Shown piece by piece: positions 1-11,605 of a stretch of DNA of 64,000 bases. Both the position numbers and the translations under genes were made by a program. The first letter of the stretch is position 1, and every line of letters starts with the position of its first letter. Under the pieces are notes generated by a model, which searched no databases, was not told the DNA's origin, and saw nothing but the letters and a program-made list of their open reading frames with translations. This stretch comes from Isoetes taiwanensis (Eukaryota; Streptophyta; Lycopodiopsida; Isoetales; Isoetaceae): positions 124,001-188,000 of the forward strand of contig JAJEKV010000237.1 of the NCBI GenBank assembly GCA_021234155.1. The letters run 5' to 3'.

Positions 1-1210
1 CACTCAATGGCTTGTCAAAAAAATCATCATTCAAATGTGAAAAGATCTCCTATTGTTTGTTTGTTTGTTGCCACAGCCAATGAAATATAGTTAGAAACAT
101 GTAATCAAGCAAGAATGACCAGAAAATAAGAATGACCAGAATTGTCTTGCCAAAAGAGATTACCTTTGTAAATAGATTAATTGAAATCGGAGTCCTTGAT
201 GCATGCTTCACTTTGTCCTGGCACAACCCTGATGTTATCCGTGGCTCCATTGCATGTATTTGCCATATTCAATGTGCTTATTGTTTCTGCAAGAAGCAGG
301 TCTAAGAGACCATTCTGAGTGAGCACGTATGGTACTGTTGCTCCTGTAATTCAAGTGTGTTGATCGATCTTCATGTTTACATCACTGTGTTTGAAGATTC
401 AATGTATCTCATGAACCAATCTGCCCTTTCATTGACTGCATGATTGACTTGAGACATTAGTCTATAAACCATAGGCTGACATTGGCATTACTGTCATTGG
501 CATTTTACTATACTATTTGGACGAAGGATGCAGATTCATCCATGAAAATGCACAGATAAATGCACCGGATTTAGGGTGCCCGGGTTGTGCTACTTCAGGG
601 ACTCCTATGCATTGCGATTCCTCTGCTTCAGTGATACCGCTGCTTTGAAATCTGCTTCAAAATGCTTCTGATGAGGAACCCTCAAAATACAAAATCCGTT
701 TGCTTGCTTTTGCCGCTTGCTTGCTGGCTCTACCTTCCCTACAAACCTAAAAATCGTCTGCTCTCTGCTGCTGCCGGAATGTCAAATGTGGGTAACCAGT
801 TTAAATCTACTTCTTAATCTTCACCGACTCCCCTGCTTCATTGTGATCAGTGGCTCCTTTGCTCCAGCGACCTCTTAATCAAGGCGAACAGAAGATTCAA
901 GCACAGGGTTGGAAATGCCATGCCCACTGTAACGCCATAGACACGGCCCACCCAGCAAAGAGGGAACCCTGCGTTACCCACGGGCACCGCCCACACCCAA
1001 GAGAGAGAAAGTTGATGCCGGAAAATGGAGAGAAGAAAAAAAAAATGTTGGAAGAAGCGTTTTGGCCGGAAAACGCGTTTTTTTGCCGGAAAAAGCGTTA
1101 CATCCGGCGGCCGGAAAGCGCACATCCGGCGTGAGAGAGAAAGGGCAAAAACTTTTTAAGTAAGTATATAGGAATGAGTACTTGTGTTTAATTTTAATTT
1201 GATAACAAAT
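1..1210. other. Intergenic DNA, no supported gene
   Basis: I see no gene here. Short open frames on both strands around 850-1,290 overlap each other, lack recognisable domains and lie in simple sequence with several GCCGGAAA repeats (about 1,018-1,130). The stretch 640-790 resembles 5'-leader sequence (runs of gcttgctt, then a ttccctacaaacc motif that recurs near 14,549), so it may be a fragment of a dispersed repeat. Confidence 0.4.
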
Positions 1211-1216
1211 AAGAAA

Positions 1217-1288
1217 GTGGATCACACGATGCGAATTTAGTGTGTCCCTTTTGTTTTGCATATGTATTATTCGCTTGGTGTGATCCAT
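1217..1288. repeat. Short hairpin (about 20-bp stem)
   Basis: The arms at 1,217-1,236 and 1,269-1,288 pair at about 17 of 20 positions (core GGATCACAC against GTGTGATCC, and GCGAAT against ATTCGC) around a loop of about 32 nt. It lies in AT-rich sequence away from any gene. It could be a fragment of a miniature inverted-repeat element or a small-RNA precursor; the sequence alone cannot decide. Confidence 0.45.
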
Positions 1289-1940
1289 CTTGAAAAAAAA
1301 ATAGCTTTCAAGTAAAAGGAAAGAAAGAAATATCTTATTTAAAGTGTAAAGTGTTAGTATATAAAGTGTTGGTTTATTAAAATACTATTTGTTTACGCTA
1401 AGTTGTAAGTTCAATATTTGTGTTTCTATTTACTTTTTTACAAAAGGATCACGGGGCAATTTCTTATATGCAATTACTTACAAGCATGAAGATTTCGCAT
1501 CATATGATCCTCTTTAAACAAGGATGGCTTTGACCTTCAATGTTCATAAATTTTATGAATGTTTGCATATAAGAATGTCACATATCATATTTTCTTAAAA
1601 AATGGTCATCAAATGGATAACTAGTCAAAGAGTTCTTCTACTACTTAAAGAGTTTCAAGACTCATTTTTGCTATAATTTAAATAGCAATAGATTTTTAAA
1701 GGAATCTATTGTTAAAAGTAGTCAAAGACTTCTTGTATTAGAGGTATCTAAACACAAACACCATAACCTTTGTACTTCAAGAATGTATAAACCCTTCGCA
1801 TTGCAAAGTATAGTCATTTATTAGCATCTTCACGGACATTTCCCCTTCCTTCGGGAGGCGGCTCATCTCAAGGGCGTATTCGATTAGAATGCCTTCATCC
1901 TCTCTCAATCTCTCACAATATCCTAGGAGGCCGAGTTAAG

Positions 1941-2315
1941 TCACCACAAAAATCGGACTAAACTTGAAACGTCCTGAAATGACGGTTTCTTGCCACTTAA
2001 CGGATCCAATGGATATAAACTGCCATCCGCCCAGATGTCGACACTTTTTGAGCCTGCAAGACACAACACGTCGAGGTCTAAGTTGTTATTTTTTAGACCT
2101 CCTTTTTTGCGATTGAAGACTGGAGCATATTCGTGAGTCAGTTGGATCCTTATCCACACATCATTTGGAGCTTCCATACTGCGTGGATCGCACGGCGCGA
2201 AATGAAGGTGTACAATTTGTATGCCCCAGCACAAATTCGCTTCGTGTGAGCCGAACGTCCGTAATAACCTCGTTTTTGAAATTTGCAACGTGCATATGGA
2301 AATTGAAAAGTCCAT
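1941..2315 (-). CDS. Hypothetical 124-aa ORF, doubtful
   Basis: A 124-codon frame runs from an ATG at 2,315 to a stop at 1,941. A TATA-like TGTATAAAAG lies about 25-30 bp upstream of the start (around 2,340-2,350), which is the only reason to list it. I recognise no domain, signal peptide or membrane segment. Sequence near 2,345-2,405 is loosely repeated at 2,680-2,735, suggesting repetitive surroundings. It may be chance or a fragment of an unrecognised element. Confidence 0.15.
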   Translation of the reverse strand: MDFSISICTLQISKTRLLRTFGSHEANLCWGIQIVHLHFAPCDPRSMEAPNDVWIRIQLTHEYAPVFNRKKGGLKNNNLDLDVLCLAGSKSVDIWADGSLYPLDPLSGKKPSFQDVSSLVRFLW

Positions 2316-3019
2316 TCTCCTACAATGTACAATCCATGCTTTTATACATTAAGCAAATTCAAATTTCGAATTGTAGGGGGCGGGAAGCCTGTATTGGGAT
2401 GAAGTAAAGATCATTAATCACGCCGGGTTCACATGGACGAACTAGAAGTCTTGGCTTAAAATTTCTTTGAACTTTAATGAGGCAAAAAATTCAGCAGCGT
2501 TTTGGAAAATCAGCCCCTTGCAAGATCCAACTTACGTAGGATGATGCAAATGCTGAATTTTTAATCGATCGACTCGCCCGAGAACTTCACGGGAGGGCCT
2601 AAACTTCTCCATATGAACCACCCATAAAGTAGCGCGTAATGGCGCCTCAAAATGAAAGTCGATACAAAGCTTCAACCTACACATTCAAATTTTGAAATGT
2701 GGAAGGCGGGAAGCTTGTATGGCCATGGCCTCTAAATGAAAAAATAAGCAAGAATCGGTGACACGCACGCTTGGTATCTGACAAACCAAGAGACACCGTC
2801 ATGAGTTGCCGGTATGCTATAATGCAAGTGGCTTTTTAGAAGCGCCACATGTTGCATCAGCCTGTCTGACAACCAACAGAATTAAATACATATGGCGCCA
2901 TGAATGCGCAATCCCCCTTATTCCGGGAGAATATTCCAAGTAAATCTGTAATGATGAGATTTTGGTATCCTAGGTGGCATGGGAAAAAAGGAGCGAAAAT
3001 ATGACGTGGAATGGCTGAT

Positions 3020-3055
3020 AGGAGGCCATTTTTAGACCCCAAATCCGCCCTAATG
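3020..3055. repeat. Single end of the CATTAG inverted-repeat family
   Basis: The 36 bases ending CCGCCCTAATG match the right terminus of the complete element at 52,631-53,177, including the GACCCCAAAT block. An upstream ATGACGTGGA is also shared with that copy. No matching left end is visible about 550 bp upstream, so this is a truncated or strongly diverged copy. Confidence 0.6.
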
Positions 3056-3059
3056 AAAG

Positions 3060-3340
3060 GTATTCAAAAGAGGGTAAATTCTTAACTAATGTAAGCACAT
3101 GATTTACATTTGAGCATTGTTAATCCTGTTTAATGTAATTGTCAAAAATCAATACCATTTAGTTAGTTAGGCACCTGACAGTTAGGTTTTCCCGTTTTTA
3201 TATACCTCTTCAGTCTTTCCTTTTCCTTCATCAGCGCATCTTCATCTCCACGCTTCTGGCTTTGATTCCCCACATCCCACCCACCCTCACTCTTACTGCT
3301 AGTCTGTTGGATTTTGTGAAAGGCCTTTGTGTCTTGGGCC
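3060..3340 (+). repeat. Dispersed leader-like repeat, copy 1
   Basis: The segment around 3,125-3,250 shares an ordered set of short blocks with 14,415-14,540: aatgtaattgtcaaaa, then cagttagg plus ttttc, then tttttata, then tctcc/ttcc pyrimidine runs with catcagc. A TATA-like tttttatata sits at about 3,196, followed by pyrimidine-rich sequence. This looks like two copies of one promoter or LTR-derived repeat rather than a gene. Confidence 0.4.
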
Positions 3341-3599
3341 TGTTTATAAACTTGATTAGTTAATCTAGCACGGGGCCAACATAAGCATGCTCAAGAGAGA
3401 TTGAAATGAGATCTTGGAGGAAATGACATATTTGGTCAAGGAACAAATTAAACCTTTTGCTCCTCAGCTACAAAATGTCATGTTTGAAGTAGCTGCAAAA
3501 GTTCATCTCATATGCAAAAATATGTAGCTTGAAAGATAACCACATTATCTTATATGTTTGTCTTGTAGTTATGTTGTTCTTTCATAATGTTGCCATGCA

Positions 3600-4080
3600 G
3601 TTGGCAGTCTTCGATAGGGAATAAATTACTAATCCCATATTTCATATTAGCCAAAATGGCTTTAGCAAAACTTTCCCGAAACTAATCCCAAACTATCTAT
3701 GATTCAGCTAAACTCTACAAATTTTTTCTCTCATCTGGCATTTAGCTAAACTAGCCTAAAATTCATCCAAAAAAATTCTATAGTATGGGCATGAAAAGTG
3801 TTAAGCTAAAGTCATTATACTTTTTCCCAAGTGTTTTCATTTACTTTAGATTTTCTTTGTGGAAACAGGTAAAGGAACCAGTTAGCTAGATCTCAATTTG
3901 TTCCATAAATGTTGGAAAACAAATTACTACTCATATATTTCTTATAGTCTAGAATTACTTTAGCTAAACTAGCTCAAACCTCATTCCATAATTTTCTATG
4001 GTTTAGCTAAACATTACAAATTTTCACTCTCTTACTTTCTAGTGTTTGGCTAAAGAGCTTGAAGGTTGGTGCCAGTGCAA
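3600..4080. repeat. Diverged direct duplication rich in AGCTAAA
   Basis: About 150 bp at 3,618-3,765 is repeated with many changes at 3,905-4,060. Both copies run aaattacta, then ctcata/cccata, then tttagctaaac, then tacaaatttt, then ctctca/ctcttac, then a final ggctaaa/tagctaaac. The direct order and spacing of about 295 bp suggest an old tandem duplication of non-coding repeat sequence. The stretch from 4,081 to 4,880 shows two short unrelated open frames and nothing I can name. Confidence 0.45.
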
Positions 4081-4887
4081 AAAAAAATTACTAAAATTAA
4101 TATTTTTTCTTTTTTTTCCATTTTATTTTAGCCAACATTCTTAAAAAATGTGCTAAAATTTTGCCAAATAGCTAAATTTAGCTCTTAAATTATTCCATGG
4201 TCTCTGATTAATAATTAGCATGCTTTTTTGAAGTACAAGGGGTCTTTCAACTTTCCATACATTAGGATGTGATTTTATTTGTTTAGATTCTTGTCATTTT
4301 GTGCTTTGGTTTAAAAGATGACATTCTGGTCCTTTCTAAAGTTTTCTTAAGGTGGCACATAGATTGGAAGACACTTTGATTGAGCTCTGCCATGCATTTT
4401 TGAAGCACAGGTTTATGGCTAATGATACAACAATGTTATGGAATACAAAATGTGGCATTTCTATTACGCAAAAAAAGGAACTTTGTAACAACTTCAATGG
4501 TTTTGACTATCAAGATGTTAGCAGAGTGGGCTTTCATTCTTTGATTAGCAATGTTTCTGACTCATCTAGTAAATGGTAGACCAAACAAGTGCATAGTAAC
4601 CTCCAGATGTGAGGTTATCAAAGGTAAATCCACAGGCATCGTGGCAAAGCGAGGAGCTATGTTTATCGCAATTGGAAGGAATATATGCAAGATTAGTTCC
4701 GGAAGATTCATTTTGGAGTTGCGGCATAGGTATTTTCAATGTTTGTATAACAATGAAGTCATGACTCATGCAACACTGTCAATGTCGGAACAAGGCTGTA
4801 TTGGTAGAGCCAAATATTTATAGTTAAACCCACAAATAGTATATAAGGTTCGACCCTCAAATTTATATTTTCCTAGTGCTTATGGAA

Positions 4888-5240
4888 TTTTGTAACGTTC
4901 CTTAACCACCCCGGCCTAACCCATTGCCAAAACATTCGGATGTTTATGGAAAATCCATCCCACCCAAGATCTACTCAAGCGGTCTTCCATGGGTCCGTTA
5001 CAATCTCTCTCATTAGAACTATGCTTGTCCTCGAGCATCACAAAACCATAGACCACACCATCCCATGGTACCGAAGACCAAACCAAGACCATACCATCCA
5101 ACAGTATCCAACTCATACATGTTCCCATGGAGACTCGAACTCGAGCCCTGCTCTGATACCAAATGTAACGTTCCTTAACCACCTCGCTCTAACCAACTGG
5201 CCAAAACATCCAGATGTTTATGGGAAATCCATCCCACCTT
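4888..5240 (-). mobile_element. tRNA-derived SINE-like element with partial tandem copy
   Basis: On the minus strand the sequence near 5,212-5,195 reads TGGCCAGTTGGTTAGAGC, an excellent RNA polymerase III box A. It is followed about 55 nt later by GAGTTCGAGTCTC (about 5,126-5,138), a box B. The element head at 5,164-5,240 is repeated at about 4,890-4,966 (same order: taacgttccttaaccacc, gcca, aaacat, ggatgtttatgg, aatccatcccacc). Spacing between the boxes is tRNA-like, but no cloverleaf is preserved, so this is a SINE and not a tRNA gene. Confidence 0.6.
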
Positions 5241-5726
5241 CTTATGATGGTATTAGGAAATGCATACTAAGAGCTACTCGGGCGGTCTCTCCATTACCAA
5301 TTTTGACAAGTGGTGAGTGTTTTAAGAAGGTGTTTAGGCTTAACCCATCTTTTATCTAGAAGTTTGGAAACGTTCAAGCGAAAACAACAGCCCCTTTTGC
5401 AAGATATGAGTGTAGAAACAATAGTTTGAACTGCAGATAAGCTTGTGTGTGAATGGTAAAGTTATTTAAAGTCTGATGATCATCCTAGAGAATTGGAGAC
5501 CGACGAAATGTTATGAACACATTCTAGTGGTTAGCAAGTTATGAAAAGTCCACACTTTTAAAGAACCCATGGCATTAGAATTAGCTATTCTAATTGTTAT
5601 GCCAATCATGTACACCCTAAAATTTAGAACGCTACTCTATCTATTTCTAGTTAACTATGATTGGAGGAGGTTAAGGAATAAGATGATGCTAATTTAATGT
5701 GGTATGTTGCAGGAGCAAGAGGTAAG

Positions 5727-5988
5727 AATGGATGTGAGCCAACAATGGATAACGTCAATAATGGATGAGGAGACGAGAAAGAATGGATGTGAGCCAATAA
5801 TGGATGAAGTCAATAATGGATGAGGAGACGAGAATATATCTGATGATTTAAAAGGACATGGATGTGAGCCAACAATGGATAAAGTCAATAATGGATGAGG
5901 AGACGAGAAAGAATGGATGTGAGCCAATAAGGATGAAGTCAATAATGGATGAGGAGACGAGAATATATCTGATGATTTAAAAGGACAT
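5727..5988. repeat. Minisatellite with about 131-bp dimer units
   Basis: A unit beginning ggatgtgagccaa and ending ggatgaggagacgag occurs four times. Alternate copies are extended by atatatctgatgattt plus aaaggacat, giving a higher-order dimer of about 131 bp present twice. One copy has lost a few bases (at about 5,930). A minus-strand open frame across this array is an artefact of the repeat. The following 6,000-6,300 is unremarkable non-coding sequence. Confidence 0.7.
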
Positions 5989-6424
5989 GGCTTGGAAGTA
6001 AGGAGGATCATTGGTGGCTTCTCAAAGATTGGCCCTGAGTTAGCATGATTTGTTAGGGGAGGAATTAGGGGCGGAGTCACGAGTCTTCTTCATATTTATT
6101 TCTTATGTAGAAGTGCTCTTCTGTGGTTGGGTGGTTTGAATAAACCTACCTCTTGTTGTGTATTTATTCTTTCAATAACTTTCTTGTCTCGAGTTCAACC
6201 AATTGTTTTTAATAGTGTTGAGATCAATTTGACTTCTGCACGAACGTCATGAGGTATTGCCAATAGCAAGCACAGGGGTATTTCCAACACTCATGATTTG
6301 GTTCAAAGTTACTGGAAAACTATGAGAATAATTTGTAGAAAAATGTCTGCATCAAAAAACAAAGAATTCCCCCGCAGTGGCACTAAGTATTTCAAAAAAG
6401 TCTTTTCAGCATATTAATATGGAC

Positions 6425-6809
6425 TTTGTTGTTCCATGGAGCCAAAGATGGCTGCTCAGATAAGCATCAGGAACCTGCCCTGGAAGCAGCCAAGCAGGGT
6501 ATGGTCCTCCTCAAAAAACCGTGCTAATGCCCTGCATTTCACCAAAGGCAAAATAGGCAACATTGCTGTTATTGGTACCCCATGCTAAAGCTACCAGATC
6601 TACGATATGAAACTATGAAGGTAAGCATCCTTTTTTATTGCCTATGTTCCATATTTTGCATTTGCATCATCTGAAACATTCTTGGTGACCTCACTTCAGG
6701 TATCCCATGTAGATATGTATCACCATTTGATGCAGGGCCCTTGACGCATTGCAGAGCTATGCAGCTGCAGTTTATTCTCCAGGTTGCGCAGATGTTGCCT
6801 GTAGTTCAG
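6425..6809 (+). pseudogene. Beta-D-xylosidase (GH3) gene fragment, decayed
   Basis: Two neighbouring exon remnants resemble the middle of plant beta-xylosidases of glycoside hydrolase family 3. The first (about 6,425-6,620) reads GAKDGCSDKHQEPALEAAKQ followed by GMVLLK. After a one-base shift it gives RANALHFTKGKIGNIAVIG and, after another, an NYEG-like end at a GT donor (6,621). The second begins after CAG at 6,700 with GIPCRYVSPF. A further shift then gives DALQSYAAAVYSPGCADVAC before a GT at 6,810. At least three frameshifts and one stop interrupt it, and both the N-terminal catalytic barrel and the C-terminus are absent. I read it as a relic of a cell-wall glycosidase gene with two exon boundaries retained, so it arose from genomic DNA rather than by retrocopy. 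Confidence 0.8.
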
Positions 6810-7097
6810 GTAATCTCATTGGGGGTGCAAAATCACCAGTGATTCTTTGATTCGTCTAAGATGTACATGTGATTTGATTCTAACACTATATTAGAACAGG
6901 AGGCTTATGTTCCATTCTACAATTATTTATAAGAGCACTGCAAAGAAGAGTTCAACCAGAAACTCTCAATCATAAATCCCGATTTAGGAATTGTTGGAAA
7001 TTATTCCATTTGTACCATTAAGAAAATGACAATATAGCCAACCATATTGTAAACCATTAAAAACAACTTAATTCTTCGTAAATTTCTAATGCTACTG

Positions 7098-10000
7098 CTA
7101 AACAAGTAGCTCTTCAGTTGCAATTGCCACAGATTTTGACGCTCCTGGAGAAGACGACAGTACCATCTCATGGCCAATGTTGCAGTGTTTTTTAGCAAGT
7201 TTTTGGAGTTGCTCTCTCATCCCATCAAGATGCGTATCCTCCATTAGATAACTGGCAGCCACTATAGCAACTTCCTCAGGTTCAATTTCACCTATTAATT
7301 CAGGGACCACCTTTTTGCCTGCCCACCTGTAAGAAAAGGATGCATCAGTCAACGCAGGTATGCTAATTTCCAGAGTATAAGTCTTACAACCTATTAGGCC
7401 ATGCAAAGTAATCGATGGAATGAATGACCGATGCATTAACCATGCGTGCAACCATATTTCCAAGCCATCCTGGAAAATTGGTCATCATACCCAAAATGCC
7501 ACCAGCTGCTCCTTTAAACGCCTTAAAAACGATACATTGTTAGAAACGACACACTTCAGTTAATTATGTTTTTACATATTTGCTAGCTCTAAGAATATAC
7601 GATAAAGCATGAGCGTGCCCTAAACCAAGTGGCAAAATACACGTCTCAAGGATCTAATAGTATAAAGCATGAACGTGCTCTAAGTCGAGTGGCAAAATAC
7701 ACGTATCAAGGATCATGGCTGTAGATCATATGGTAGAAGAGTTCAAGTGAAAATATGCAAATAATCGAATATATTTTAATTTTAAAATAGGAGTTGAAAG
7801 GGTTTACATCAAGAGCAAAAGTTGGAACAACTACAATCATAGGTATTGCCAGATTCCCGAGCTCAGCTGTGTTTGCACCCACCTGAAAACAAGAAAAAAC
7901 AACGTGCATGAGTCCTGCACTTTGAACATATCTAGTAGGGTTAGTCTTCAAATTCAGCACATATGCATAAAACATAGGCGCTAGGGATTTTTTTTATATT
8001 GCATCCATTCTGAAATTTGAAATACATGTCATCTTTGATATTGTCCCCATATGTATTGTATCTGTCCATTTTCTCTGTTTAAGAAGCTGCCATTCATATT
8101 GGCAAAAAGGCATAAACTATCAGCACAATACCCTGAAAAAAAACTGCACCTAGCACAAAAGCCTACCACGAAAGCCATACAATACTAGTAGGGATCTTAG
8201 CTACGATCTAACAGCAGCTGGAGAATAGTAGTGCCCTGCTCAGACAGATACTAGGAGGAATTACTCTAAAACTGGAAACTAACCAACAGTATATTAGAAA
8301 TGTGGAATGGCGAAAAGCTCATCAGATACCGTGGTCAAACATAAGGTACACCGCTTATACAGATGATATGGTGGAAATTGTTGAAGTATCTCGATTTGGA
8401 CACCATTATGCGTCACCAACATACCCTTGCATTGCTCCTTGGCTTCCAATTTACCATTAAGAACTTTGGGTTGTTGAACTACTCCACAACCCCAATTAAA
8501 TCGGGAAATAAATGGGTTGCAATTCGAATCAGCAAACTTAGCAAGCATCTCTAAACTGACAGTGGAAGCCATTGGCAGTAAGAACCGGACATTTCCATCC
8601 ATCCTAACTGAGACAATGCACATAATTCCAGAGTTAGTTGAGGAAAATGGAACCATAAACAGGACTATCACTAAAATACAAAGATAAAGCATTGCAAATG
8701 TGAATCCTTTGAAGTCTGCTATTAACAGAGTAGAGTTTTCTCTAGTATTTGGCAAATCATTACAAGCAGCAGCATTTAAGGCATTCTACAAATCCTCAGA
8801 AGACGAATGCATTCAGATAAATTTTCACAGAAAAATAATGTACATCTCCTGCATGCATCATAGGGAGGAAGACATCTTCCTGTTTCTGCCATTTTTGCAG
8901 AAAATGCCCCAATCAATGCCCAAACGTGTAGGGCCACGGCAGAAAGTGTTTATTACTTTACTAATGTGCTGTGCAGGCCTCTAAGCAATCAAATATTTTT
9001 TCTTATATGACATTTAAACACCTCTAATCTAGGGAGAATTTTTACCTTTGAAAGAGATCTTCAGCTACGGAAATAAAATAAGGGACGCCTATGCACAATT
9101 TTGCTGCCTGAAATGATGTAATCAAATAGATCAAGTAAAAAACTACACTAGATAGATGCAGAGTTATACACCATACCTTGGAACCAGGTAGGAGCCCAAC
9201 TAATGGCACCAATGTGCCTTGATTATTTGTGTCTTGTACTGTATTATACACTGAACAGGTGCTGTCTGGACTAGCAATTGCATCCAGAAAGAGGTCACCA
9301 ACAATTTTGCACTTCCTCCGTGCCCATTTAGGCAACCCTTGCAACAAGTAGTTGCTCCGAAGTAAATACATATCCATCAACCTGAAAGAGAAGAAAACTT
9401 AAGCTTGGGTACATCATAAACCAGCACCAACATTAGCCTTTCTAACAAGCTACTTGGTCTGCAAATTATATCAGATGTCTTCTTAATTATTGGCAGCTGA
9501 ATATGTTACAAGTACAATCAATGAATAAAATTGACTGCACAAACAACTGCAGCTCCCCTTGTTTATAACCGATAATATCAGTGCCATCCAATGAAACTTT
9601 AAAGCAAATGGCCATACATTGTCCTTTACATGCTTCATTAGCTAGGCTGTTAATGATCACCTTTTCAGTTCCTCGCATGGAATATTTCTAACTACTGCAT
9701 TACATCAATAAGTGGGGAAGAATATCCTTACCCTGGCCAGCGGACAGAACATTCAGCATATGCAATTGTCTTATAACCAAGCATTTTACCAATAGCCACC
9801 TGTGGCAAAACAATGACAAAGTTGGTAAGATATCCCTATTACTTGAGAAAGTTGAGGAACTTACGGTGTAAAATTGATCCCCACCAAGAAAGATGCATAT
9901 CCCCTTTTTATGCCAATTCCATTCTTTGGTCTTCCCAAAAAGGAGGAATTGCCAAAAACGTTCGGGCTCCTAACAATATTAGGTAGAGAATAAGAACAGA

Positions 10001-10837
10001 AGGCAGATAGGATTGATGCTATAAGCATACACCCCGACAACTCTCACATATTGATTTATTCATATTTCATACAATTGTCTGACTCCAAATTTGATGAATG
10101 TTTCCTTTTATTCGTACAGCATACGAAGGTGTACAGACTCTTTCCAGAGACATTTCCTCATTTAACACTGCCACCATTTAGTTTCTGTTGCTGATCCTGA
10201 GCCTATCCAACTACTATTGTTTCATGCATCAAAGTCATCAACTAACTGTCTAGTCTGCCTAGCTCGGCACTTGGAAATAAATTTCTACATTTGAATGCAT
10301 ACCAGACACCTATCAACTTCTTCAAATCTTTTAACAAGCTCCAGCTCCCCGCCAGAGGCATGAGGACAAGGTGTAAGCACAACCTGCTCAATTTACAAAA
10401 ATGTCATCACAGTCACTGGTCAAACAATGGGAAGAAATCAGAGATTAATATTAACTTACCGAAATACGAATATCGTAAACACTGTCCTGAAAATGTTCCC
10501 GTAAAGACCTAACAACTGGTCTTACCCACGTTGAAACCTCTCCTGGTCCATTTGACAAAATTACTATATCCACAGGCTGTCTGCTAAAACTCTTTTCTAG
10601 ATTTCCGTTTGAAAACAAATGCCATGGTTTACCAGCATGTCTACAAGGCACCAGCTTTCTGCAGCTGCCCTTTTTTTCCCCTTTTTTCCCAATGGAGATA
10701 TATGATGCTTTGAAGTTTTGACGGAATGAAGAGGACAGATGGAATGAGAAAAACCAATTTTTAGGTGTTGATCCAGCATGAAAAACAGAAGAAATTGCAG
10801 ATCGTGTTTGAATAGGGCTCACCGGAGTAGCATCCAT
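7098..10837 (-). CDS. LpxB-like (cyanobacterial-type) glycosyltransferase, plastid candidate
   Basis: Ten exons join cleanly with GT-AG borders: 10837-10460, 10383-10303, 9969-9865, 9799-9732, 9381-9177, 9107-9046, 8603-8330, 7882-7808, 7521-7391 and 7326-7098. They give 535 aa with no stop. Residues 89-110 contain VDIVILSNGPGEVSTWVRPV, and later blocks are PCPHASGG (131-138), GGDQF (182-186), LLPGSK (274-279) and TTVGANTAELG (about 390-400). These are landmarks of the cyanobacterial and plastid family annotated as lipid-A-disaccharide-synthase-related (LpxB-like, GT19-like fold). The first ~85 residues are Ser/Arg/Lys rich and precede the conserved core, consistent with a transit peptide, so a plastid location is likely. 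Substrate is unknown: canonical LpxB proteins carry a different N-terminal motif, and plants are not known to make ordinary lipid A in plastids. The start is the first Met of the exon; no in-frame upstream alternative was evident. Confidence 0.88.
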
Positions 10838-11079
10838 TCCATTAAAATCTAGGGGCTTTTGGGTTGTGTGTTTGGTTTGGCTTGAACCCTAGTTACGTAA
10901 AAAAACACTTAGATGCCCATCCGCCTATCAGACCATGCCACGTTGCAGTTCTCTTTATCAATGTAGAAATTTGTGAACATTTATTGAGTGTTTTCTGCCC
11001 AGCATTCCGTGAATTTTGCGCTTCTACCCAATATTCTCGCTCACACTATCTCCCCGCGATTGGGGTTATTAAATAAATT

Positions 11080-11180
11080 AATGGAAACCCTTCCGGGGTT
11101 TTGTGTGGAAACCCTTCCGGATTTCCATTGAACCCCGGAAGGGTTTCCATATTAGAACCCCGGAAGGGTTTCCACTAAAA
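11080..11180. repeat. GGAAACCCTTCCGG inverted array, cluster 1
   Basis: Two forward copies of GGAAACCCTTCCGG (about 11,084 and 11,108) face two reverse copies, CCGGAAGGGTTTCC (about 11,134 and 11,157), so the segment can fold back on itself. The same unit forms a larger cluster at 13,250-13,655. It lies between the LpxB-like gene and the V-ATPase fragment, which are transcribed away from each other, so it sits in their shared upstream region. Confidence 0.7.
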
Positions 11181-11369
11181 ATAGAATTTTTTTGGGAAGA
11201 TATCCGCCATTCATGATAGAATTAAATTCTCAACACCGCTATTTTTGAGGAAGCTTCCCTATAATGTTCATAAATATCTGTCTAAAAGGTATGAAATCAC
11301 AGGAATCGGCCGAAAATATCCAAGATCCAGCCTTTTCCAGGGTCGAAAAGGGTCTTCCCTCAGATCCCT

Positions 11370-11378
11370 AAACCCTAG
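11370..11378 (+). promoter_or_regulatory. Telo-box-like motif AAACCCTAG
   Basis: AAACCCTAG lies about 230 bp upstream of the V-ATPase subunit c start codon in sequence that looks like a promoter-leader region. Plant telo-boxes (AAACCCTA) are often found close to transcription starts of broadly expressed genes. Here it suggests that the truncated copy carried its own 5' region with it. Function is inferred only. Confidence 0.35.
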
Positions 11379-11605
11379 AAGCGAGACGAGCGACTTTGGC
11401 GCCCTGCTCCTCTTCCTGCGATGGCTCCGGCGATGGCTCCGATTTATGCAGCGACTCCATTCTTTCTATTCCCGACTCTGGCTGAGCAGAAAAAGAACAG
11501 AGATCTGCGGTCCTCTCGTTGCCCTGTTAGATCGGCGGGGATTGCAAATCCGGCAGATTATTTCCTCCTCTTGTCGGGCTAGTCTAGTTCAGATCTTGAT
11601 CCAAG

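Noticed and set aside
847-1288. Overlapping short frames on both strands
   Set aside because: No homology, mutual overlap and GCCGGAAA simple repeats make coding unlikely.
5120-5215. Possible tRNA gene on the minus strand
   Set aside because: The D-arm-like and T-arm-like sequences are not joined by a closing acceptor stem and the head is repeated nearby, as in a SINE.
5694-6080. 128-aa Pro/Ser-rich minus-strand frame
   Set aside because: It spans the 131-bp minisatellite; repeated SSPHPLLTSS is the repeat unit, not a protein signal.
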